Below, piece after piece: positions 44,548-55,651 of a stretch of 64,000 nt of DNA. Within the stretch, counting starts at the first letter, position 1. Each line of letters opens with the position of its first letter. The DNA is taken from contig JAYKKR010000005.1 of NCBI GenBank assembly GCA_036971615.1, positions 1,178,001-1,242,000 on the forward strand. The letters run 5' to 3'. The notes under the pieces were generated by a model. That model saw only the letters and a program-made list of their open reading frames with translations. It had not been told where the DNA came from and did not search any database. A program made the translations under genes and the position numbers. The stretch is from Amyloporia xantha. Its lineage: Eukaryota > Basidiomycota > Agaricomycetes > Polyporales > Adustoporiaceae.

Positions 44548-46426
44548 TCAAGCCGCATTCCTCGCCTTTATCTCCGCAGCTGAAGCGGCTTCGAGAAGAT
44601 ATATAGTATCATTAGGATACACCTACAGCTCATCGGATCAATTTATCTTTCGCAAATAGCACAAAATCTCGCACGTACTGTGTATCCATCGTTCGGAGTG
44701 GGACCACTTGGAAGGTATGAGCCAGCTTGCCTGAACATCAAGTAGTTAGAATGACATAAATGGAACGGAAGCGGTGGAAAAACTCACCAGATTAAATCTC
44801 CTGTCAGACCTGAGTTGCTAATTGCTGCATACCACGCTAGGTACGTTTCGGTCTTGTTAGTGGTGACGCCAAACTCCTCTACAAGAACAGGCTTGTTCTG
44901 CGCTTTCTGTGATGCAGCATGGTTCTCAATCCACTGCACTCCCCATTCAATGGGATCGGCCGTCTCTCCCCAACTGAGCTGCAGGAAGTAAACATTAAGT
45001 TTTTCCCAGACTGAGAAATCGAATCAGACGAACAGGGTACAGCTGGACAGACAGATCAGCGGATGCCGTATTAGTGACTCATAGCGAATACATACATGCG
45101 CTGTCCCGAAGTCAACTGTAGGGACTGCCAAATTAGCCGTGAAGTTGATGCCTTCGCCACCTCTGCAACGAAGCATACATTCGATCTTCATGATCTAATA
45201 AGGGACATACGTACTGGTATGGATAATCCGTGCTACCAGGTATAGCGTAGAATCCCTCGTCGCCGATACCAACCAGATGGTTCGAATCAATAGAGTGGAT
45301 GTAGGCCGACATCTCTGCAATCCAATTTGTTATTGTCGTGGTAGTACAGTTGCCAGAAGTTACGCTGTTAATGCTTTCAGCGATATACGAACGAAACGAG
45401 AGTGGAAAAATGCGCACCCAGTGGTGCCCGCACACCTCGGCTCGTTAGCGAGCTCCCAAGCTAAGATGCCCGGCTCATCAACGTAGCGGCCTACAAACGC
45501 GCTGACATATTTCTTGTATGCCGCCTAATGCATTTGTTAGGAAGAACAGTAAGCGAGGAACATGACCGTTACTCACAATAACGGTGGGGTCTGTGTAAAA
45601 ATAGTCGTGGTAGTCCGTCCCGGTGAGTTGACTGACGTAGACATCCATTCCGCCGTAGTTATCCCAATTATTAGTCCTGTGCCAAGCCATTCGTTACGGA
45701 ACTGAATTGGGACGTCTTTACTACTCACAAACCGACGATAAGTCGAAGCCCGTTCGCCTTGGCATTCGCAACAACGTTGTCTGCAGAGCCATCGGCACAT
45801 GTATATAATTCTCATAGTCAAGAAAGCTCACCGAAATTCTCAAGACCAGTCGGTCCATAATTGACAGTCGCTACTCCGTCTGTCCAAAGCTGATAATAGT
45901 CACCACTCGGTGAAGTCACATCATTGAAGCCCCTGAAGAATTGTCGGTAACCGGGACGAAATTTCAAATTATTCGCATTACCAAGTCCTGACTGCTGTCG
46001 CTCCGACCGCTGCAATATCGTGGAAGGATTGATACATCTCGCTTGTATTGAGCCCAGTAAGGCCAACCCAGTAGGAGTTGGCGCTGTCGTCCGTTAGCAT
46101 GTGACTGCTGTTCAGTGAACTAAAGCGGCAGCCCACCCAACCACCGTGAAAACTTCTCCGTCCAGCACGAAATTTTGGCCTGAAGTCGTCACAAACCCGG
46201 TGACTGTTGAAGTGGCTGCTGCAGCAGAGACCATGGTTATCAGACTACTCAAAGTGGCCGATATATCCGCTCACCAGCCTCCCTGGCGCCATGCTGACAC
46301 TAAAGTCAGAATATCATCCAGGCAGTCCATATATACCACGAAACGTACCTGTCTTTCTCGGACAGAGGCCGCGCTTGATAGAGGGATGATCGCGGAGACC
46401 AACAGTATGAATTTCGTGAGCAGCAT
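44548..46426 (-). CDS. Secreted GH5 endo-beta-1,4-mannanase, tandem copy B
   Basis: Paralog of copy A immediately upstream in the same orientation. It starts at 46426 with a signal peptide, [20 protein letters not shown], and ends at a TGA (44550-44548) after EIKARNAA. The same blocks are present: [75 protein letters not shown] (acid/base), [20 protein letters not shown] and [20 protein letters not shown] (nucleophile). Both catalytic glutamates are intact and no disabling change was found. The many ~50-nt introns occupy the same places as in copy A. The two genes probably act together in hemicellulose breakdown; whether they differ in regulation or specificity cannot be told from sequence. 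Confidence 0.88.
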
Positions 46427-46861
46427 CTCAGCAGAGAACCGCTTAAATCGAATGAAGGCTAGGATCGCATCTCAGAGGTAGGCGAGCTCTTATACTGGTT
46501 TGTAAAATCCCGATAAACTTCAAGAAATACACGTCAATGTCCGAAATGTACCCTAATGCTTGTGTGGTACCTGACCGCATGAAGGAGCTGGTCACGGAAC
46601 GCAGAAGGCGATGGTCATGGTTAAAAGACTGAGTGAGAAGCTAGAGTGCATCCGGCAACTGTGGGCCTAACGGCGAAACCGCGGTGTATGCCAAGGATGC
46701 TTGGACACGTGATGTTCTTCCACTACATAGTTTCGAGCGACTGCAGACACAGTACCAGTGGAAGAACTCACGGACTGACAGGGTTAATCCGCTCTGATCA
46801 CATTGATACTGGTGAAGACGATGGATATTCGATAGAAATAAAGTAAACACATGATCTGGAA
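46427..46861. promoter_or_regulatory. Promoter region of mannanase copy B, duplicated upstream of copy A
   Basis: Sequence at about 46520-46730 is closely similar to 44265-44490 upstream of copy A (for example both carry GTGTGGTACCTGACCGC or a one-base variant). The duplicated unit therefore includes at least 300 bp of promoter. No separate gene is present. Confidence 0.65.
46489..46494 (-). promoter_or_regulatory. TATA box of mannanase copy B
   Basis: TATAAG on the minus strand, ~65 bp before the copy B start codon, same spacing as in copy A. Confidence 0.5.
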
Positions 46862-49420
46862 ATTAATATCCAGCAGCGACTCCATTCTTTCTGGAATCGC
46901 TGGCAGCTGCGAGATGTAAGCTATGAGCCTATCTATCGTCAGGAAGTGTGCAATGTACCCTCACATACCATAGATCGTGTTGCCCTTCTTTGTGACTGCC
47001 TGCACCACGGCAGCAATGCGATTGATATCTGACACTGGATTTGTTCGGTGCAATAGAGAATTAAAATGTCAGTGCAGAGAGAGATGGCCTACGAACGCAC
47101 CTGTGACATTGTGTCCCTTCTCACGCAAGCCCTCTATAATATCTGCCGGCAACACATTGTCCACATCCAATTCCAAAGGGTAGAGTTGATCGTGCACACG
47201 CCCAGCCTCAATCGCTGCGCTCACATCCATACCCCAGTCCATGTTAAGGATGACCTGGAAGATAGCCGGGAAAATACGCGATCCGCCGGATCCACCGATG
47301 GCGAGGTAGAAGGAACCGTCTTCGTTTTCGATTATAGTCGGCGTGGTCGATGACAGTGGGCGTTTCCCAGGCTCAGGATAGTTAACTACTCCGCAGTGAA
47401 TTCCCGAGACACTACAGCGGCGATATTACGGAGATGACTCACATGGCGATGGGTAAAGCCCGAAATTGTTCGGAGTACCCGGGGTGGAGAAATCATCCAT
47501 CTGACTATCAATCAGAAAAAGCCGATCGTAAGAGGTTTAACACATACTTGGTCGTTGAGAATGATTCCTGTCTCAGGATCCATGACTTGAGATCCAAACA
47601 CCATATTTACGGTGGACGTGAGGGCGACAGCCATGCCATTCTTATCCACTACAGATGAATGGCTCTGGTTCAAACAAGAGTCTTAGTGCATGCCGGATCC
47701 ATGCGAAAAGAGGAACGCACCGTTCCGTGATCATCAACGACATCAAAAATTGGGTGGTAGTATTCAGGCGAGTGAGTCCGATCCTGGTGACAAAATGTCA
47801 GTAAGTATCCTTGGTGAATGATCCTCCACACCGAAGTCTCGGTCCCTTTCACATTGCATGGTACACCAACGTTCTGTCCCCGAAGTGGGACAGAAAAGAT
47901 GAATCAATAGTATAAGGGAATATGCTCACATCTGTAATATTAGGGAAGACTTTGTCGCTATATTCCTTGGTTGGTATCTCTTCTATGCGCACACTGTCGT
48001 TCGCGAACGCTGGATCGCAGACCCTCGTGCTACATGCCAGCATCAGTCCAAACCTGCCGCCATTCACCATTTGAGCGACACTGACCGCGCGGCAAAGCCG
48101 ACTGTTGAGTGAACAATTAGACAAAACAAAGTAAATCGAGGTAAATCCTTACATTTCATTGCTTCTATGTACCGATGCATATTTTCGGTAGTCCTACCCT
48201 CGCGTATTAGATCATCGTAATGTTCCATTACATTGAGCATGTGCAATAGCACAGGTCCAGAAGTTGGTGCATGTGTAGTATAGACCGTCCTTCCACGATA
48301 AGTTCCTTCTAGAGCAGGCAGCACTTTAACTGTGTAATTTTCTAAATCTTCGTGTGATAGAATGCCTCCTGTCATGTGGACCTTCTTCACTATGGAGTCG
48401 GCGATGGGACCCTATGATCGCAATCAATGAGACCGTCGGCAGATAAGTGATGGTCTCGACGGAAATGCATACTTTGTACAGAGCTCCAGCGCCTTCTTCG
48501 GCGATCGTGGAGAGGGTGCGTGACAAGTTTGTCCGTCGAATGATCTCGCCCGCCTTCAACAGTTTACCAGATGGAGCAAATACAGCTCGCCAATCTGGAT
48601 TCTGCAGCATCAAGGGGGTAAAAAACTGTGTAATAATGGGTTCTGTTCTGTCTCCCTTGGTCCTAGACTGAAGGCTCCGCGTACCTCCATCCGAATACGG
48701 CGCGCAAGCTCAGGCTGGACCTTCCACCCACTAGCTAGATCGACACTTGGCTGCACGAGTGTCTTCCAGGGAAGGCTTCCCCATCTCTTGTGAGCCTCTT
48801 CTAGACCGCGCAGTTCACCGGGGACACCCACGGCAAGACCACCAAACAGGGACAAGATCGGATCATGTTTATACATGGTCGTGTTCGCCATAGCAGGGGC
48901 CACCTCGCGAAAGTCTATGTTGTACACTTCAGAGGAGGTGTTGGGCGACGATGGCGGAATACGGACGGTCATGAAACCGCCGCCGCCAATCCCAGAACTG
49001 TGCGCACATAAAAATCCGACCGAGTAGGATAGATATCGGGACTTACGAAAACATATTCACGACTCCTATGCATAGAGTTGTGCTGATGATGGCATCCACC
49101 GCGTTACCACCAGCTTTCATGATGTCCACTCCTATGCGAGAGCATATCTCATTCTCGCTCGCAACTGCCCCGTTGGTAGCCTCTATAATGTATGCTTGGT
49201 TATGGGTCCATGATGGTGCCTTGCGACGATGACTGCTGATCCCAGAGATGTCGAAAGAGCACAGACGTCCCAGAGAATTCCTCCAGAGGAGGATTATAGC
49301 AGCACATGAGATAAGGACCGTACCCAAGTTCCCTCGTCTCTTGCGCTGAGTCTCGAGCTTGTCCTGGTACAGAGGAAGGTCCTGCGTGTGCAGGGGTGGA
49401 ACCCCAGCCGCCTTCTCCAT
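46862..49420 (-). CDS. Gamma-glutamyltranspeptidase
   Basis: Cleaves the gamma-glutamyl bond of glutathione and its conjugates; an N-terminal-nucleophile hydrolase that self-processes into two subunits. The start at 49420 gives a cytosolic tail, then a hydrophobic anchor (GTVLISCAAIILLWRNSL), so it is a type II membrane protein facing the vacuole lumen or cell exterior. About ten introns interrupt the gene; the TAA stop is at 46864-46862. Motifs in order: AYIIEATNGAVASENEICSR, KAGGNAVDAIISTTLCIGV, SGIGGGGFMTVRIP, YNIDFREVAPAMANTTMY, GGLAVGVPGELRGLEEAHKR, THAPTSGPVLLHMLNVM, DHGTSHSSVVDKNGMAV (Thr at the autoprocessing site, formed across an intron), and AIGGSGGSRIFPAIFQVILN. The end, AASDSRKNGVAAGY, is typical. 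The key Thr and the GGSGG oxyanion loop are intact. Confidence 0.9.
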
Positions 49421-50143
49421 TCAAAGGCACGGTGTCCTAAGTTGAGCTGAGAAGGCTATAGCTACTGCTATGTTCCTGAGGGTCGCCGCGCGCACAGAGG
49501 ATGACAAGTTCTGACTTATCCATATTAGTCATGCACATTCGGCCTTCGTATCAAAAGACTCGAGCAGGTTGCGCTTGCAAGCACCTCGAGTACGAAGGGC
49601 GGTGGACATGCCAGTGAGTAGCTCGACTTTGAGAGAGCATTCGCTGGGGTCAATGGAAGTTTCAAGTTGCAATTGACATCATGATGATTTCAGTATGCGA
49701 ACTGTCGCTTACTCCGAATTGCGCAATAGCGAAAACAGATGCCCTCATCGGAAATTACAAGCACGTATTACATCTCTATGGTACAAGAAGACCCAGAAGG
49801 TTTTCTGAAGACAGGGTCAAGCTACTGTCAGTGTGGATGTGCATACGGTGGATGCTGAGACCGTCGAGCAACATTTTTGAGGATGCAGATGAAGAAATTT
49901 GAATATGCGAATTCAAATTAGCAGCATCGAGACGCGTCAATCGTTCTCACTTATGCTGAGTGAGATCTCAAAGGTTACTATTGCGAGCACCAGACTAAAT
50001 ATGAAGCCTGTCGAATAAAACGAACGCAAAATATCTAGTGTATTTCCCAAAGTGACATGAAAGCAAGCGATAGCAAGACTGTAACAGATGTACACCAGTC
50101 ATAATTCCTGGCAATGTCCCATGAATGAAACCAAACCCGACAA
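49421..50143. other. Intergenic region
   Basis: Promoter side of the gamma-glutamyltranspeptidase gene and 3' flank of the UPF0643 gene. One plus-strand open frame (49681-49902) without features. Nothing else seen. Confidence 0.4.
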
Positions 50144-51062
50144 TTATGATCGCTCAATTCGCACATCGTCGAACGGTCGTATGATCACACCTCTTTCGCC
50201 CTCATTTTTACGCAGCCAGTATCTTTGCAGCTCGTAGTGTTCATACGACGCGGCGGCCAGGCGCATTGCACGAATGTGATGGGGGCGGCCATTCGCAGCT
50301 AGAGCATGGGCACGCGATTGCCAGATGCAAGTCGCGAGATTCATGCCTGTTTCTGGATGCGGTGTCCCGTACCAATAGAGTAAAAGCTACAGTTCAATAG
50401 AGCGAGCGTCCGCGGTGAGTTATCTGGAGTGCACTGCTGGAGGAAGGAAGGACTTACACCTCCATTCTGAACGGCTTCTTCGTGAGCCTGCCGATCGGCG
50501 TCATACAAGGCTAGATACAAGCAGGGTCTCAGCAAGAGAGCACTCGACGGAGGTTACTTTATCACTCACGTCCGCTATTACTGCCCTCGCGGCGCTTGCT
50601 GCGAAACATGACGCAATACCATTCGTGCTCAACCGCCTCAGGGAGCTCGAGCTCGTCCCAATTGAATGCAGCAGCGTAATCGACAGACGCATACTCTGGG
50701 GTGATGGTGCGGAAGTGATGAAGGGCGCGATGTAACGCGAGTGAAGCATCGTCGATGGATGGCAATCGCGAATCTGTGGACAGTGTGGCCTTGCCTTCAG
50801 GTAAGAGGGTAGGATGGGTATAGCCTGTAGGAAGGGTGGACAAAATTGGTGGAAGATAAAGAATGGGGCTGGTGGGCGGCGCATCAGCCGAAAACGTCGG
50901 TAGGAGATGGGGATCTCGTTTGGAGACGTGGGTATCTACAGAGGGAGGTTGGTGTTCTGCAAGAGGGCTAACCGTACGAGATGTAGAGACATCGCTTGCA
51001 TGAGGTTCAAATGTATGGCCATTCGCGCCCAATGGATACAGAGGGGTAGCAACTGCAGCCAT
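50144..51062 (-). CDS. UPF0643-family protein of unknown function
   Basis: Exons 51062-50570, 50510-50458 and 50386-50144 encode 262 residues. The first ~100 residues are Pro/Ser/Thr-rich and disordered. The folded part begins near SLALHRALHHFRTITPEYAS and includes FNWDELELPEAVEHEWYCVM, LYDADRQAHEEAVQNGG, YWYGTPHPETGMNLATCIWQ, SRAHALAANGRPHHIRAMRL and SYEHYELQRYWLRKNEGERG. The YWYGTPHP..G.NLATCIWQSR block and the HH.AMRLAA.SYE helix recall the fungal UPF0643 family (S. pombe PB2B2.08 type) from memory. The conserved His, Cys and Arg residues could form an active site, but no reaction is known. Cytosolic, no targeting signal. Confidence 0.8.
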
Positions 51063-52044
51063 GTCTGATGAATCGAGAGCGGATAGACTGGGCTGAGAAC
51101 GCTGTCGTCTGCTGGGCTGACTTAAAGATTTTATGTATGTCTGGGGCCAGTCTGATCATGGGCCTTTATACAGCACGGTTATTTTTACAATCATGACGCC
51201 TTCAGCAAACCAATGCACCACGAGGATTGTCGTTACGAAAAGGCGGGCCTAAGCCTCCTGCTGATTGTCAGTAAAAACAGCGCTGTCACGCACTGGATAG
51301 GCCTCTTTGCCAGTATGGCGCAAAATTGCATGTGGAGACATTATTGCGCGATATCCTGTCAGGCCCTGCCGGGAGAAACGGACGTCGACGGAAGCTCTCT
51401 ATCCGGCGTCGTTAGGGTCCCAGCGCCGCGGTCGGAGCGCCTCTGCAAGCGGAGCGGGATGCTACGTAGTAGACAAGGACGGCTGACCAACGATGAATGC
51501 AGTCCCAGAATCCTCGGCCGGCATGTCCTTAGTGTTCAACCTCGAAGTCACAGAACGTCCTTGCCCAAAACGAAAGGGAGAGTGTTTAAGGAGACGGCGT
51601 CCTCACGGCGAGGGCGCATATTTTTGTTAATGTCCGATGTAGCAGTCGGATTGCCCGCATTCGAGCTGACGAGCTCAAGGCGAGATGAAGACGAGATCGT
51701 TGTGCAGGCTCATGTTACAGACGACCACGTGACCGGGACGCGTACACGCTATGCGATCGTGACAAATCGCGACGCGGCAGTGCACTCGGCCCCTCCAGCT
51801 CCCATCCTATCGTGTCTTTCCCATTGGCTGGAACTGCGAGCGAAAATTTGAACAGAGCTACGTGCAAGAAGACCCTTCTCACCTTTCTAACTGCGAATGT
51901 CAGCAGACGGCCTCTGATTATCCACAATTATTTCTTCAAATACACTGCAAGTGTCATTTGACTGGCGGAACTCAATTGCAAGCTTCTTATTGTAACTGTC
52001 GTCATACCATCCAGTAACCACTAAGTGCCCGCGCATTATGCATA
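51063..52044. other. Divergent intergenic region
   Basis: Carries promoters for the UPF0643 gene (-) and the next gene (+). An inverted CCAAT box (ATTGG) lies at 51823-51827, ~220 bp before the plus-strand start. A 212-codon plus frame at 51213-51851 has no domain and is not called. Confidence 0.45.
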
Positions 52045-54582
52045 ATGCTTTCCCGCCTAATCACCCAAACGATAGCGGGAGTTTTAGACTCAGGACAGTT
52101 TCTTGTTGACAGGTGAGTCGCACTGTCAGAATTTCGACGAACTATTGCTATCAAAATCCGCTGCTGAATGTTGGAACTTGTGAAAGACAATCCATTAAGC
52201 GGAGAAAAACTGACGGCCTCAATTCACGATTTGACCGCATGATCCAGACCGTTAATGTTCTCCATAACTCTCCTGCTACGTCTTCTCGCTCGCAACCTCG
52301 TCGCCGACGTGCCGCCTCGTCATCCTCAGCTAGTGTGGCAAGTTATGATGTGCCGAAGACTCCGGTAGACGCATATAGTGGGTTTGACGAGGGAAGGCTT
52401 GGCCAAGGATTCTCAGTGTTAAAGATGCCAGGTTTCACTGGCAAGAAGCACCTCCCTTCTGATGAGTCTAGTGAGCTAGACGTGTCCGGAAATAGCTCAA
52501 GAAAGAGAGTACGCACAGAGCCTGTGCCTACGTGGCTTTGCAACACGCTCTCGACCTTAGATTCACACCATCCACTCCGGATACTTATCCCCTCTGCATC
52601 ATCGAATTATGCGAATGGTGGACGCAACTCCGAGGGTCACTCTAACCCGAGTACGCCTGCACCGCCCTCATATTTTCCAACACAAAAGCACGATTTTGAA
52701 GAACCTGTCTTCGCTTTTGGCCCGCCCCATGCTTCTCCTGCTCCTGTTTTACATTCGGCCTCGCTGGTATCTGATGAACATGCTTACTCTGGCCTCCCTG
52801 AATCTCTGCACAACTTCAACCCGGACAAGGGTATTCTAGAGAGAGAGCCCACAGTGCGCGTTGGTGGCTCGATTCCTGTCAGCTTGTCTGAAGACAGAAT
52901 TCCTCCTGATCCTGGCTTAGGCGGCTTGCCTGGTCTTTTACCATTCTCAACACCAGGCCCGGCCGCTCTCATATCTGCTGTGGAATATGCACCGCTTGCA
53001 TCTCCAGTCTTCACTGATTTGCCGGACTCTGTGGAAAGCGCTTCGGCTGTTGCACCTTATGGTCAGGAAGAAGACACTATGGACTTTGTGCCCTTCTCTG
53101 AGCCTGGTCCCACCACGTTGAAACGCAGGCATTCCTTGAAATCTAGCCTCTCCCCTAGTGTGACTGCCATCGAGATACCGACAGATCTATTCTCTTCTGT
53201 CTCGCACGATTCTGCTCATGAGGGCAATCCCTCCATTAAGTCTATTCACCCCAGTGCTTCTGTTCACCTTTCTTCGACAATAAACACAGCGCATATACAG
53301 ACCGAAGCCCACTCTGCTGGGCTGCATTCGTCACCTCCACTTTCATTGGAAGAGTTTCTTGCTTCGTCTCCTACTGCTGCGCCTAGTGCCTTGAAGCCGA
53401 CTCCCAGCATCTCGAAGCCCAACCACGGATTAGCCATGTCCCCTGCCTCCAACTTCCTCCTGCAGAATCAAGACTCAAATGCTGATGTTATCGTACCTGC
53501 ACCTTACGCATGTCCCGTGCCTTTCTCAACTCCCGGGCCCAATCGACCTCCGCGCGCACGCGCGACGCCACTCAAAGTATATTTCGATGCACCCGCCGAA
53601 GATCCGTGCACTTCCGATCCCATGGAAGAAGATGAGTACGCGCTTCCGCTTGATTACGAATATGACGATGGTGGGTATGATATCGACAAACTGGGCTTCA
53701 GATGGGATAAGTTCGACCGCGGAGGTCAGGACCTTGCGAACCGAGAACAGATGCACTCTGCACGCAATATGACATACGCGACTGACGCATATGCACATTT
53801 GGAGATTCCGTGTACGCCAGTTCTTCCGTTGGCTGAGACAGGGCGCTCCTCTTCTAGTCTAGGCTTCTCTGCAGATGGCAGCAACGAGGAGCTCGGGGAT
53901 AACATCGCAACTTGGATTTTGCCTCCGCACTCACAACCTTTACCAGGGACGCCGCAGCAGCCATGCGGAAATGGCTTTAATCACGCAGTCTCGCTATCAC
54001 CACACGGCCAACCGTTTGCTCCTGCGCCTGGCATATTTATATCTCCTCTTCGAGGGCCAGAAGCTGAAGTGGAAGAGACCGTACCGTGTCCTGGACGAGA
54101 TATCGAAAAGGTTTCCTTGGGACAACACAACATCTGTCATGTGCTGTACTGATAGTTCGTTCAACTAGGATGCCGGGCCTTCCACATCAATCATTGGTGC
54201 GCAGAATGCGGAGCTACAGCCACAAAGATATCTCGACCACGGGGATAATCTCGCAAATGTCATCCTCAGACCGTCCTCTACAGACATTCCAGTCGACATC
54301 GATAGCAAGTCGGAAAAAAAGGAACTCCGCGCCAATGGCAGCTCAGAACATGATCACAAGCGGCACAGGAACACAGGAGAACCAAGTAGAGCAATCGGAA
54401 ATGCAAGGAAATTCAGGCATCAACCTGAAGATGTGGAGGATTCCCTGAATGATTCTGGTGCTCGGGGTGGAAGTGCAGTAGAAGACGTGCAGGAGGATGC
54501 AGGTGAACACTCATTGACGGAGTCACAGGAGTCCAACGATAGCATCGAATCTTGGTCGGCGGTGGAGACACAAGGGGCTTGA
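52045..54582 (+). CDS. Large disordered protein with PFSxPGP repeats
   Basis: I do not recognise this protein. Exons 52045-52112, 52187-54110 and 54169-54582 encode 801 residues. It starts MLSRLITQTIAGVLDSGQFL, followed by two basic clusters (QSIKRRKTDG; SQPRRRRAASSSS) that could be nuclear signals. The rest is Ser/Pro/Asp-rich and disordered. Three copies of a PFS(T/E)PGP motif stand out: LLPFSTPGPAALIS, FVPFSEPGPTTLKR and PVPFSTPGPNRPPR. More ordered islands include DEYALPLDYEYDDGGYDIDK followed by LGFRWDKFDRGG, and YAHLEIPCTPVLPLAETGRS. A regulatory or chromatin-associated role is only a guess. An alternative ATG at 52239 would lose 39 residues. Exon phases close in frame. Confidence 0.75.
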
Positions 54583-55651
54583 GATGCTGCTACATTGTTA
54601 TTGCGAATGGTGCTGTGTATTTGCATCCCCTCTTTTATTTGCTGCAAACCACCTCGTCTGGAATGCGTTGACAGCCATTTACAATCTCCCGGACAGGAGC
54701 GAGACTGTATTTTCACATCGGGGACACATCCATGTAACCACTCGGAGCCATACTCGAGATAAAGCAGGACGTGCAGTAGATGACGAGATGGCCGTTCCAG
54801 TTGGACTTGCTGCACCTCTTCCGACAAAACGGCGTTTCAAAGAGATTGCCTCGTATTCCAATCAGCCTGCAGTAGCTTCAAGACCTGCATGTTATCTTTC
54901 ACAAACGCTCCCAGGGCGTAAGCACTTCGGTGCTGGCCTCCCCCGTTACCTAATAGCAAATGACTTTCACGTCCTCGGTGGCACTTTCATCTGCTCGTCC
55001 TCATCCAGTCTGGCTTACCGGGATTATCATTTGTCCGGATTGAATGAACAAATCGTCACCGGGAGTGATTAGGATGCGACCGTCGCAGCGTCAAATCCTG
55101 GCATTAAGCACAGTAACAAAAATACATCGGCCGCACATGCTGAGTACCCACGTCCAGAAAACTGGTGCGGGTCCGATGCCTGGGCAAACGATGACGAGAG
55201 ATCGTCGATAGTACATTTTCGATGAGCGCGGCGAGCCCTCTACTTCCACTTGAAACCAGTAAGTGGAAGCACGGAAAGTGACCAAAGAGCTAACAAAAGC
55301 CCAAGGCGAACAAAGCTGCTAGAACAGAGGCAAAAGACAGAACGGGACCGGGACAGAGCATAGACGACTCTCGGTGGCGCAGGGTGGCGCCTACTGATTG
55401 TGTACAAATAGACGCCAACAGCGCCTACAAGCACGCGGATACCTCGAGGCGTTGAACTCAAGTCCGTGTTCATACGATTCATAGCCAACCCTTCTGTATT
55501 ACCTCACCCCCTTTCCTGATTACACCCTTGTAAACTTTCACGATCTCGCTGGATACCTGCTTAATTTCTACTCCCCTTGCTATTGCCCAAATTTTGCGCT
55601 ACCTTGATTCGTATCTCAGTTCCAACTTGAACTTGAACTATAACTGATATA
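54583..55651. other. Intergenic region, 1.1 kb
   Basis: 3' flank of the preceding gene and promoter of the next. Plus frame 54584-55072 and minus frames 54420-54861 and 55091-55488 lack recognisable content. No other signal. Confidence 0.4.

Noticed and set aside
51213..51851. 212-codon plus frame in the UPF0643/disordered-protein intergenic region
   Set aside because: No recognisable features; lies between two divergent promoters.
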